A stretch of DNA of 64,000 nt. Source: Bacillus pseudomycoides. GTDB taxonomy: Bacteria; Bacillota; Bacilli; Bacillales; Bacillaceae_G. The notes beneath the pieces were generated by a model. That model was not told where the DNA came from, made no database searches, and was given only the letters and a program-made list of their open reading frames with translations. Shown piece by piece: positions 33,455 to 40,957 of the stretch. The translations under genes were made by a program, and so were the position numbers. The first letter of the stretch is position 1; the number at the start of each line of letters is the position of its first letter. The stretch covers positions 992,001 to 1,056,000 of the forward strand of contig NZ_CP064266.1 of NCBI RefSeq assembly GCF_022811845.1, read 5' to 3'.

Positions 33455-34222
33455 ATGGATTTCCACTTAGACCCATCGATATTAATTATTTTAATTGTTT
33501 TTGGTTTTTTAGCTTCATTTATTGATTCAGTAGTAGGGGGTGGTGGACTGATTGCTTTACCTGCTTTATTATTTACAGGACTGAATCCAGCAGGGGCAGT
33601 AGCTACGAATAAATTAGCATCAACAATGGGGTGTGTAACTAGTAATATTGTGTTTTATCGTTCTGGTAATCTTGATTTGAAATCAGCGTTTAAATTATTT
33701 CCACTCACTTTCATAGGTTCCATAGTAGGTGCATGGACCGTTCATTTAATGAACCCAGAGATACTGAAGCCTTTGATGTTACTAATGCTCGGTGCTGTTA
33801 CTATTTATACGATATTCAAAAAGGATTGGGGTAGTATTTCCGCTCATAAGAAATTGTCCATTCGGCACTTCATTATTTTTACTTTTTTTGTTTTTGTTAT
33901 TGGTTTTTATGATGGATTTCTAGGTCCTGGCACGGGTTCATTTTTAATGTTTTCCTTTTTATTAATTGGATATGATTTTTTAAAGGCAGCAGGTAATGCG
34001 AAGTTTCTTAATTTGGGAAGCAATATTGGTGCATTGTTGATGTTTATGTGTTTAGGACAAGTAAACTACGCGTATGGCTTCATAATGGGAATAGCACAAA
34101 TTGCTGGTGGGATCATTGGCTCCAAATTTGCTATAAAAAAAGGAAGTGGGTATGTTCGTGCCCTTTTCATTACAGTGACTTGTTTATTATTAGCGAAAAA
34201 TATTTATGATTATATTCAATAA
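33455..34222 (+). CDS. TauE/SafE family anion exporter
   Basis: This 255-residue membrane protein has about eight helices and the family marks FLASFIDSVVGGGGLIALPALL near the start and GFYDGFLGPGTGSFLMF in the middle. Members export sulfite, sulfoacetate or related organosulfur anions. AAAGG precedes the ATG. Its divergent partner is a TrmB regulator. The pair lies between motif arrays 2 and 3, so it looks like accessory cargo. Confidence 0.9.
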   Translation: MDFHLDPSILIILIVFGFLASFIDSVVGGGGLIALPALLFTGLNPAGAVATNKLASTMGCVTSNIVFYRSGNLDLKSAFKLFPLTFIGSIVGAWTVHLMNPEILKPLMLLMLGAVTIYTIFKKDWGSISAHKKLSIRHFIIFTFFVFVIGFYDGFLGPGTGSFLMFSFLLIGYDFLKAAGNAKFLNLGSNIGALLMFMCLGQVNYAYGFIMGIAQIAGGIIGSKFAIKKGSGYVRALFITVTCLLLAKNIYDYIQ

Positions 34223-34459
34223 TTTCTAAAATTAACTTCCCATATCGAGAATTATGTAATCTACTAATGATGGCCTATTGAGCTATCTTTTTTGTTGTAT
34301 GCATATTAGAAGCATAAGTTGGCCGTGAGTTAATTATTAACCCATAAGCTGGCCTAGAATTAAGATGTTTTTTGCTTTAAAACGCTAGAAATCTTACTAT
34401 TGTAGCTTTTGAATAAGTTTGATTAAATTAACTTAATAAACCTTGATAAAAGAATAAAT
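34223..34459. other. Intergenic segment containing array 3
   Basis: Downstream of the TauE gene and containing array 3; otherwise no gene. AGCGCCCGATTG at about 34571-34582, just past the terminator, also occurs at 29908 and as a variant near 28118, so it is a small dispersed word. Confidence 0.5.
34313..34355 (+). repeat. 13-bp motif array 3
   Basis: CATAAGTTGGCCG at 34313 and CATAAGCTGGCC at 34343, spaced 30 bases as in arrays 1 and 2, with TTAATTATTAACC between them. The sequence CATATTAGAAGCATAAGTTG (34304-34323) is the same as the reconstructed pre-insertion site of the cassette in array 2. Confidence 0.75.
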
Positions 34460-34506
34460 AAAAAAGCGTGTTTTGAAAAAAAGATTGATCAAAACACGCT
34501 TTTTCT
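34460..34506 (+). terminator. Terminator downstream of TauE gene
   Basis: AAAAAGCGTGTTTTGA and its exact complement with a 12-base loop, with T residues after it. Confidence 0.85.
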
Positions 34507-34635
34507 ATATTCAATTGAATCATCCTTTTATAAAAAAGTTTGATAATTTTTGTAATTCTTGCTCAATTAAAGCGCCCGATTGCGAAAATTAGATGAATAC
34601 TTTTTTGTCTCCCAGATTTAAGTTAAGGGAAAAAA

Positions 34636-35130
34636 CTAATTTGTCGAGCTGATTTCATAAAGATAGAAAACATAATCATTGGATACACTTAAGTAACCCT
34701 GTTGACGTATCATTGCCGTAAGATTTCCGCGATGATATGTACCATGGTTAACAACATGCTGAACCAATTCGGAAAGATGAGTATCTAAACGCCCAAATTG
34801 TGGATGTTCGGGGGAAATCTCTTTATCCAAATCACTTTCATTGTTAAGAAACTCCTGATACTCCTCTGACAAATGTTGAAACAGCTTTTCCATTTCTTCA
34901 AGACTCTTATTCTTTGTCTTTTCTTGCGCCTGAGTGATGGAAGCTTGAATCTCTTCCATACTATTCTCCCGCATTACACCGAGCCATATTGTATCTCCCG
35001 TATAAATATGAACAAACGTCTCCGCAATCGAGGAAAAAACACTTTGTATTTCCCGATCATAAATGTCCTTCGACAATTCTTTCAATCGCTCGAAAAACTT
35101 GTTGTTCGCCCAAACATGATAATCATACAA
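34636..35130 (-). CDS. DinB family protein
   Basis: This roughly 164-residue protein has the DinB four-helix-bundle pattern: YDYHVWANNKFFERL at the N terminus, ETFVHIYTGDTIWLGVM, and HVVNHGTYHRGNLTAMIRQ, in which the histidines form the usual metal triad (DH/H..HxxxHR). Such proteins include bacillithiol transferases; the role here is unknown. The start is uncertain. The annotated TTG at 35130 lacks a ribosome site; the frame continues upstream as LLKKHHALQ to a CTG pair at 35154-35157 that sits five to eight bases after GAGGAGG, so a CTG start is likely. Confidence 0.85.
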   Translation of the reverse strand: MYDYHVWANNKFFERLKELSKDIYDREIQSVFSSIAETFVHIYTGDTIWLGVMRENSMEEIQASITQAQEKTKNKSLEEMEKLFQHLSEEYQEFLNNESDLDKEISPEHPQFGRLDTHLSELVQHVVNHGTYHRGNLTAMIRQQGYLSVSNDYVFYLYEISSTN

Positions 35131-35357
35131 CTGTAACGCATGATGTTTTTTCAGCAGAGGTTCCTCCTCGTATAAGTTATTTTTTTTACCCTAAAATACT
35201 TCTGTCTTCATTGTAAAAATCCTTTATTCCACAGTCTGGCCCTTTAGTTGAATAACTTTATTGCTACTCAACTATTCCTAAATCCGCCTTTCAGTTCAGA
35301 TTTTCTTTTCCCTATAAAAGCACCCCTTTAGATAAACAAATCCAAAGGGGAAAAACA
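35131..35357. other. Region upstream of the DinB gene
   Basis: Contains the probable real start and GAGGAGG site of the DinB gene (about 35154-35172), then AT-rich sequence and a small hairpin (CCCCTTT..AAAGGGG near 35323-35350). No further gene is visible. Confidence 0.45.
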
Positions 35358-35423
35358 TCGCAACTTTTTTATAAACGTCGCGTCTTTTTTATAAAAATCG
35401 TGACTTTATTTAAAAGCGACAAC
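35358..35423 (+). repeat. Tandem 20-bp repeat array
   Basis: Three exact-period 20-base units: TCGCAACTTTTTTATAAACG, TCGCGTCTTTTTTATAAAAA and TCGTGACTTTATTTAAAAGC, closing with GACA. On the minus strand it begins TGTCGC. CGTGACTTTA of unit 3 also occurs beside array 1 (29502-29511). Iteron-like or transposon-end binding sites are possible; a transposon end with terminal TGT is my preferred reading. Confidence 0.7.
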
Positions 35424-35504
35424 TATATCAATAAAAATTTTACTGAAGCATATCATTGCATTTTATGCGATTTTATGAGTAATTTAAAAGTTTATTGTTG
35501 AAAG

Positions 35505-35564
35505 CATAAGTTGGCCGTAAACTAAAAGAAGCATAAGTTGACCAAAACGGCCATCTTATGCTTC
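35505..35564 (+). repeat. 13-bp motif array 4 with an inverted copy
   Basis: CATAAGTTGGCCG at 35505 and CATAAGTTGACC at 35532 (27 apart), then an inverted copy so that AAGAAGCATAAG..CTTATGCTTCTT forms a stem of about 18 bp with mismatches. The array ends only about 12 bases from the tmRNA terminator. The stem may also act as a second terminator for ssrA. Confidence 0.7.
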
Positions 35565-35575
35565 TTGTTACAAAA

Positions 35576-35606
35576 ATAAAAAAACCACCAAATATGTATT
35601 GGTGGA
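35576..35606 (-). terminator. tmRNA terminator
   Basis: On the minus strand CCACCA-N9-TGGTGG is followed by seven T residues. The stem uses the encoded CCA end of the tmRNA. Confidence 0.88.
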
Positions 35607-35958
35607 GACGGTGGGAGTCGAACCCACGTCCAAAGATATTGACACTTAAGCTTCTACGAGTATAGTCGATATATTAGCATTTCGCGAACTCTTCGGCCTA
35701 TCGACAGGCTTCCGAGTTGCTAGTCTGGTTATTCTCTTCCTTCGCCCTCAGACGGCGAACTCCGGCGTAGTCCACTTAGTTTGAGTCCCTTACCCTACCA
35801 CATGGACGATGGAGGGAGGAACCGCTAAGCTGTATTAAGCAGCTAAAGCGAAGTTGTTTTGTTGTTTGCCAGTTATTGGCTTTGACGTTTTAACGAGGCC
35901 GATCCCCTCGACTCGCAACTTAAGCTCAAACTATCCCTGTCGAATCCGTAACGTCCCC
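35600..35958 (-). ncRNA. ssrA: Transfer-messenger RNA
   Basis: This 359-nt tmRNA rescues stalled ribosomes with SmpB, whose gene lies just upstream. The 5' end begins GGGGACGTTACGGATTCGAC and the 3' end reads GGGTTCGACTCCCACCGTCT and ends CCACCA, together forming the tRNA-Ala-like domain. The tag frame reads GKQQNNFALAA and stop, after the alanine added from the tRNA end. The 3' side borders the repeat-rich accessory region, consistent with ssrA serving as an integration site. Confidence 0.97.
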
Positions 35959-36084
35959 ATATAAGAATGGAGCATACGAAGTATATTCGTGATAGCTACT
36001 TAATGAGCTGTTTTTCAATGTTCACTGACCTTACATGAATCATTATATCATACGTTCGACATTTTACAAATGTAAATTTCTGTA

Positions 36085-36552
36085 TTACATCTTTTGACGA
36101 TCACGGAATGCACGTGCGATTTCACGCTTTGCTTCTTTCTCTTTTAAATCATGACGCTTATCATATTGTTTCTTACCTCGAGCCAAACCAAGTGCCATTT
36201 TTGCAAATCCATTTTTCAAATAGATTTTAACCGGAACAAGTGTATAGCCTGTTTCTTTTGAATAGCCAATTAGCTTCTCAATTTCTTTTTTATGAAGAAG
36301 TAATTTTCTTGTACGAAGCGGTTCATGATTGAAGCGATTCCCTTGCTCATACGGACTAATGTGCATATTATATACCCAAACTTCACCATTATGTACACGT
36401 GCGAAAGCATCTTTTAAGTTTACGCGTCCAGCGCGAATTGACTTAATTTCCGTTCCTTGAAGGACAAGCCCTGCTTCATATGTTTCGTCGATGAAATAAT
36501 CATGAAATGCTTTTTTATTTTGTGCAATAACCTTACCGCTACCTTTTGGCAT
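36085..36552 (-). CDS. smpB: SsrA-binding protein
   Basis: This 155-residue basic protein binds tmRNA and carries it to stalled ribosomes. Conserved segments are NKKAFHDYFIDETYEAGLVLQGTEIKS-type start (residues about 12-38), VNLKDAFARV and HINKY-equivalent MHISPYEQGN, and the lysine-rich C-terminal tail KKQYDKRHDLKEKEAKREIARAF. The ATG is preceded by GAGGAGGG. It is separated from ssrA by 126 bases and transcribed in the same direction. Confidence 0.97.
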   Translation of the reverse strand: MPKGSGKVIAQNKKAFHDYFIDETYEAGLVLQGTEIKSIRAGRVNLKDAFARVHNGEVWVYNMHISPYEQGNRFNHEPLRTRKLLLHKKEIEKLIGYSKETGYTLVPVKIYLKNGFAKMALGLARGKKQYDKRHDLKEKEAKREIARAFRDRQKM

Positions 36553-36589
36553 CTAACGTCCCTCCTCTATTTGTACTATTTTAACAAAA

Positions 36590-36735
36590 GTTATGAAAAA
36601 GTGGAAGTGGCTCGCTCAGAATGTGAGGAGGATGGAGCTTCTGAACTAGAGGCGCCCTTTGCCTCTCGAGAAGAAGCGAAGCCGCCGAACATTCTAGTCA
36701 CTGAAACTAGATTGTGAAAAAGTGGAAGTGGCTTC
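36590..36735 (+). repeat. Dispersed intergenic repeat R3
   Basis: Framed by two direct copies of GTGAAAAAGTGGAAGTGGCT-like sequence at about 36593 and 36715, with a central palindrome around GAGGCGCCCTTTGCCTC and a TCTAGTCACTGAAACTAGA dyad. A shorter relative (AAAAGCGGAAGCGGCTCG) occurs after clpP at 59306. It looks like a known type of B. cereus group intergenic repeat rather than a gene; short frames across it have no start signals. Confidence 0.6.
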
Positions 36736-36765
36736 CCTTATATCCTAAGTGAAGCCACACCTTTC

Positions 36766-39189
36766 TTACTTACGTTTTTTCTTTTTCTTCTTAAATCCTG
36801 GAACATTTTCAAAGAATGGCTTTTTCTTTTTACCATTGCCATCTTTTTGTCCCGGACGACCAGATGCTTTTCCTTGCCCACCACGTTCGTGTTTGCGTCC
36901 ACTACCGCGTTCGTTGCCACGCGCGCTACCACGCTCGTTATTACGCTCGTTATTACGTTCGCCGCGACCACTGCGTCTCTTTCTACCGCCTTTTGGCTGA
37001 TCAATCACAACTGGACGATCTTTAAATTTACGTCTTGGGGTTCCCTTCATACCGACAATTTCAAAGTCAATTGCACGTTCATCTTTATTTACGTTGATCA
37101 CGCGAATTGTAATTTCATCACCGATGCGGAAGACGTTACCTGTACGTTCACCGATCATCGCAAAGTGCTGTTCGTCATAACGGTAGTAATCATCCGTTAA
37201 ATAACTAACATGAACAAGGCCTTCAATTGTATTTGGAAGCTCTACGAATAAACCAAAGTTTGTTACAGAGCTAATCATACCGTCGTACTCTTCACCAATC
37301 TTATCCAGCATATACTCTGCTTTTTTCAGTTCGTCTGTTTCACGTTCTGCTTCAACAGCACGGCGTTCCATATTAGAAGAATGCTCTGCAATCTCCGGTA
37401 ATTTTTCACGCCATTTTGCTTGTGTTTCGTTATCAATTTTACCGTTAATGATATATTCACGAATTAACCTATGAACAATTGTATCTGGGTAACGGCGAAT
37501 TGGTGATGTGAAGTGTGTATAGAACTCTGTTGATAAACCGAAATGACCTAGACTGTCTGCATCGTAACGAGCTTGTTTCATCGAACGAAGCATAACCGTT
37601 GAAATCACGACTTCTTCAGGTTGCCCTTGAACCATTTCAAGAATTTGTTGCAGAGCACGAGGATGTATTTCATTTGCACGTCCTTTTACCGCATAACCGA
37701 AATTTGTGACAAACTCAAAGAAACGCTCTAATTTGTCTTCTTTCGGATCTTCATGGACACGGTACATAAACGGTACGTTCATCCAGTGGAAATGCTCCGC
37801 TACTGTTTCGTTCGCTACAAGCATAAACTCTTCAATTAGCTTTTCTGATACAGAACGATCACGCATGACAACATCTGTTGGTTTGCCTTCTTCATCTACT
37901 AACACTTTCGCTTCTTTAAAATCAAAGTCAATTGCACCGCGTCTCATACGTTTTTCACGTAAGATTTGTGCTAACTGCCCCATTTCTTTGAACATTGGTA
38001 CTAACGGTTCATAACGCTCAATTAACGCTTCGTCCTCGTCTTCTAAAATGCTTCTTACATCAGCGTATGTCATACGTTCTGTTGTTTTAATAACACTTTG
38101 GAAAATCTCATGGCTAACAACATCACCTAGATGATTGATTTCCATTTCACAAGATAGCGTCAAACGATCCACTTTCGGATTTAATGAACAAATGCCGTTA
38201 GATAGACGATGTGGAATCATCGGAATTACACGGTCAACAAGATACACACTCGTTGCTCTCTCCGCTGCTTCTACATCAATTGGAGATCCTTCATGGACAT
38301 AATGGCTTACATCCGCGATGTGAACGCCAAGTTTATAATTACCGTTCTCAAGTTTTGTTACTGTAACAGCATCATCTAAATCTTTCGCATCTGCGCCGTC
38401 AATTGTAACGATCATTTGATCGCGCAAATCACGGCGATCTTTTAAATCTTCTTCTGAAATCGTTTCTGGTACACTGTTGGCATGTTCCATCACTTCCTCT
38501 GGGAATGCTAATGGCAAATGATGTTTATGAATAACGGATAAGATATCTACCCCTGGATCATTTTTATGACCAAGAATTTGAATCACTTCACCCTCCGCAC
38601 TTAAACGATCCTGCGGATAGCTTGTAATTTTCACAACAACTTTATGCCCTTCTACCGCACTCATAGATGCACTTTTCGGAATAAAAATATCACTTGTCCA
38701 ACGTTTATTATCTGGAATTACAAACCCAAAGTTTTTCGACTCTGTATATGTACCTACTAACTCCTTCGTACCACGTTCTACAATACGAATAATTGTACCT
38801 TCTTGACGCGATCCACTAGATTGTGAACTAATACGCGCTAATACTGTATCGCCATGAAGTGCACCATTTAGTTCTGTAGGCGGGATAAAAATATCGTCGT
38901 CCCCTGTCTTCTTCTCTTCTGGAACAACAAAAGCAAATCCACGTGCATGGCCAATTAACTTACCGCGCACTAAATTCATCTTTTCTGGAAGACCGTAACG
39001 ATTGCTACGTGTGCGAACAACAAGTCCTTTCTCTTCCATCATAACTAGTGCCTTTACAAAATCTTTAAAGCCGACGGAATCTACAATACCAAAGGCCTCT
39101 TCTAATTCTTGTATCGTTAGCGGTTTATACGCTTCTTCTTTCATAAATAACAATAATTTATCAATATGTTCTTGAATAATTTCTTCCAA
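36766..39189 (-). CDS. rnr: Ribonuclease R
   Basis: This 807-residue 3'-5' exoribonuclease degrades structured RNA and works with SmpB-tmRNA in removing defective mRNAs. It has an N-terminal helix-turn-helix, cold-shock domains, the RNB catalytic core (TIDGADAKDLDDAVTV, with metal-binding aspartates near residue 280), and an S1 domain, then a tail with repeated RNNERG/RGNERG/GSGRK units and a final KKKKKKRK. The TTG at 39189 is taken as the start because AAAGGAGG lies nine bases upstream; the frame is open to 39309. Length agrees with the family. Confidence 0.96.
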   Translation of the reverse strand: MEEIIQEHIDKLLLFMKEEAYKPLTIQELEEAFGIVDSVGFKDFVKALVMMEEKGLVVRTRSNRYGLPEKMNLVRGKLIGHARGFAFVVPEEKKTGDDDIFIPPTELNGALHGDTVLARISSQSSGSRQEGTIIRIVERGTKELVGTYTESKNFGFVIPDNKRWTSDIFIPKSASMSAVEGHKVVVKITSYPQDRLSAEGEVIQILGHKNDPGVDILSVIHKHHLPLAFPEEVMEHANSVPETISEEDLKDRRDLRDQMIVTIDGADAKDLDDAVTVTKLENGNYKLGVHIADVSHYVHEGSPIDVEAAERATSVYLVDRVIPMIPHRLSNGICSLNPKVDRLTLSCEMEINHLGDVVSHEIFQSVIKTTERMTYADVRSILEDEDEALIERYEPLVPMFKEMGQLAQILREKRMRRGAIDFDFKEAKVLVDEEGKPTDVVMRDRSVSEKLIEEFMLVANETVAEHFHWMNVPFMYRVHEDPKEDKLERFFEFVTNFGYAVKGRANEIHPRALQQILEMVQGQPEEVVISTVMLRSMKQARYDADSLGHFGLSTEFYTHFTSPIRRYPDTIVHRLIREYIINGKIDNETQAKWREKLPEIAEHSSNMERRAVEAERETDELKKAEYMLDKIGEEYDGMISSVTNFGLFVELPNTIEGLVHVSYLTDDYYRYDEQHFAMIGERTGNVFRIGDEITIRVINVNKDERAIDFEIVGMKGTPRRKFKDRPVVIDQPKGGRKRRSGRGERNNERNNERGSARGNERGSGRKHERGGQGKASGRPGQKDGNGKKKKPFFENVPGFKKKKKKRK

Positions 39190-39363
39190 GCAAAAATACC
39201 TCCTTTTAACCCTCATATTATCTAGTGTATCCGAAATATACGCTATGTATAAAGTGAAACTTCTATAAACACTCGTTTTCCAATATTTATTCTGCTGCTT
39301 AATTCTCACTTTAAAAGTTCATTTCTATATAAATCGATTCCATTTTACCGCTACCTAATCCCC
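39190..39363. other. rnr upstream region
   Basis: Contains the rnr ribosome site and ATAAAGTGAAACTT at about 39249, matching only the first 14 bases of bcr1 (a scar or coincidence). No gene is visible. Confidence 0.4.
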
Positions 39364-39482
39364 AGCTTTGAACATAAAAGAAGACCTACTCTCATCTTCC
39401 TCTTCTGTTCTCACTCGGCATGTGACCTCTTCTAGCCATCAGCGGATCCTCTCTTCCATCTAAAAAGAGTGGTTTTCTGTAA
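39364..39482 (+). repeat. Dispersed repeat R2, copy A
   Basis: Shares AAAAGAAGACC.ACTCTCATCT, TTCTCACTCGGCATG and GCGGATCCTCTCTTCC with copies B (39508) and C (54427). Non-coding. Confidence 0.65.
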
Positions 39483-39507
39483 AGCCCTTTCGTTTTGCTG
39501 TCCCCTC

Positions 39508-39644
39508 ATTCCCGGCTTCGAAAACAAAAGAAGACCCACTCTCATCTTCTCCTTATGTTCTCACTCAGCATGGTGCCAAAAAAGCTCTGACCGCTTCTAC
39601 ACATGGCCCGATGCTCTCTTCCACAAAAAAAAGAAAGGTTTTAT
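39508..39644 (+). repeat. Dispersed repeat R2, copy B
   Basis: Direct neighbour of copy A, with GAAAACAAAAGAAGACCCAC, TTCTCACTCAGCATG, CTCTGACCGCTTCTACACAT and GCTCTCTTCC. Together A and B form a tandem pair in the rnr-esterase gap, which otherwise holds only the esterase terminator. Confidence 0.65.
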
Positions 39645-39670
39645 GTCTTTTTTCATAAGAATATCCTATG

Positions 39671-39709
39671 AAAAAAAGAGGCAACTAGATCTTACCAATC
39701 TAGTTGCTC
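39671..39709 (-). terminator. Terminator overlapping the esterase stop codon
   Basis: GCAACTAGAT..ATCTAGTTGC stem with seven T residues following on the minus strand; one arm encodes the last residues of the protein. Confidence 0.85.
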
Positions 39710-40435
39710 CAAGAAGTTATATACATCTTCGTGTAGCTCATCACGTTGTTTATCAAGCGTAATGACATGCGTAGAGTCTTCATACCACTTTATGTCCTTT
39801 AACGTGGATTCTACACCGTTATAGATAATATTTGCACTATCTGTATTAATCATTTCATCATGGCGTGCTTGTACAACAAATGTTGGCGCATAAATCATAT
39901 CAACATTGTTGCGTACGTCACGAATTAAGTCTTGTAATGCTTTTAATGTATTCATTGGTGTCTTTTTAAATTCCATCATTTCTTCTGCAATTTTCTCTGG
40001 TGACTTCTGTTCACGTTTTTTATATTCACGTGCATATGCCAATATACCTTGGTACATAATCTCTTCACTCTTAATGTACATTGGGGCACACATTGGAACA
40101 ACACCTAAAATCGGTACTGTATAAGCAAGTTTTAATGAGAATACACCACCAAGTGATAATCCAACAGCTGCAATTTTCTCATATCCTAGATCTTTCAAGT
40201 GTTGATAAGCATTCATTACATCTTTCCACCAGTCTTCTGGACCTGTATGAACAAGTTGTTCTGGTGGTACACCATGACCTTTATAAATTGGAGCGTGGCA
40301 CGTGTAGCCTTTTTTCTCTAAAAAACGTCCAAGCATACGTACATCCGCTGAATTCCCCGTGAATCCATGTAGTAATAAAACAGCACGGTCTCCACCTTCA
40401 AATGTAAATGGTTTCGGAGATGCTAATTTCATCAT
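39692..40435 (-). CDS. Carboxylesterase (Est30-type)
   Basis: This 247-residue alpha/beta hydrolase cleaves short-chain carboxyl esters. It has the oxyanion region LLHGFTGNSADVRMLG, the nucleophile elbow GLSLGG with the serine near residue 93, the aspartate in QARHDEMI and the histidine in STHVITLD. It is collinear with Geobacillus Est30 along its length. The middle of three consecutive ATGs (40435) has the best distance from GGGGAG. It lies between secG and rnr, the conserved Bacillus order. Confidence 0.93.
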   Translation of the reverse strand: MMKLASPKPFTFEGGDRAVLLLHGFTGNSADVRMLGRFLEKKGYTCHAPIYKGHGVPPEQLVHTGPEDWWKDVMNAYQHLKDLGYEKIAAVGLSLGGVFSLKLAYTVPILGVVPMCAPMYIKSEEIMYQGILAYAREYKKREQKSPEKIAEEMMEFKKTPMNTLKALQDLIRDVRNNVDMIYAPTFVVQARHDEMINTDSANIIYNGVESTLKDIKWYEDSTHVITLDKQRDELHEDVYNFLEQLDW

Positions 40436-40552
40436 CATCTTCTCCCCTTTCTCTTCTGTAATCTAGTCGTATTGTTTCTATCCTTAGTTTACCATAGTTC
40501 CATTTCCATAATCTAATTAGAAACTTTCTTCGAATAATGAAATGCAAATGAA

Positions 40553-40604
40553 CAAAAAAAAGAAGAACCATTAGCACGAATCCGCTAACGCTTCTTCTTT
40601 TTCC
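40553..40604 (-). terminator. Terminator after secG
   Basis: AGAAGAA..TTCTTCT with an inner TTAGC/GCTAA stem, followed by T residues. Confidence 0.7.
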
Positions 40605-40629
40605 ATATCTTTCAAAAGCAAAGTCTTTA

Positions 40630-40863
40630 CTATAAGCTCAAGTACGTAACACCAATTGTTAGTGCGAAAAATAGTACAGCTAAAACCACAGTAATACGGT
40701 TTAATACCGCCTCAACTCCGCGTGCTTTTTGCTTACCAAATAATTGTTCTGCACCGCCTGAAATAGCACCTGAAAGACCTGAGCTATTACTAGACTGTAT
40801 AAGTACTAAAACAATCATTAAAATCGATACAATAATAAGTAAAACTGATAATAACGTATGCAC
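40630..40863 (-). CDS. secG: Preprotein translocase subunit SecG
   Basis: This 77-residue protein has two membrane helices joined by the conserved SSGLSGAISGGAEQLFGKQKARG loop and assists the SecYE channel in protein export. The start is a GTG with AGGAGG eight bases upstream. It lies upstream of the esterase gene in the same direction, the common Bacillus arrangement. Confidence 0.96.
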   Translation of the reverse strand: MHTLLSVLLIIVSILMIVLVLIQSSNSSGLSGAISGGAEQLFGKQKARGVEAVLNRITVVLAVLFFALTIGVTYLSL

Positions 40864-40914
40864 CGGGCGTACCTCCTACAAAGATTCAGTTAATTTTACT
40901 GTAGCACAAATTCT

Positions 40915-40951
40915 ATAGAAAAGCGAGAGCTGTTCCTACCACTCCCGCTTT
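40915..40951 (-). terminator. Probable terminator after the CidB-type gene
   Basis: GAAAGCGGGAG..GCTCTCGCTTTTC stem with one mismatch, directly after the stop codon; the T run is short. Confidence 0.55.
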
Positions 40952-40957
40952 CATTTA

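Noticed and set aside
29514..35564. Motif arrays as a CRISPR
   Set aside because: The repeated word is only 13 bases, the spacings vary between 23, 27, 30 and 65, the intervening sequences are themselves related between arrays, and no cas gene is present.
36457..36717. 86-codon plus-strand frame between smpB and rnr
   Set aside because: It spans the smpB start antisense and the R3 repeat; the apparent coding comes from repeat sequence.
36738..37025. Overlapping open frames on both strands within the rnr tail, including one of 117 codons on the plus strand
   Set aside because: They are shadows of the arginine/glycine/lysine-rich tail of RNase R, are low in complexity and lack ribosome sites.
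39469..39762. 97-codon plus-strand frame upstream of the esterase end
   Set aside because: It runs through repeat R2 copy B and the esterase terminator, with no start signal.
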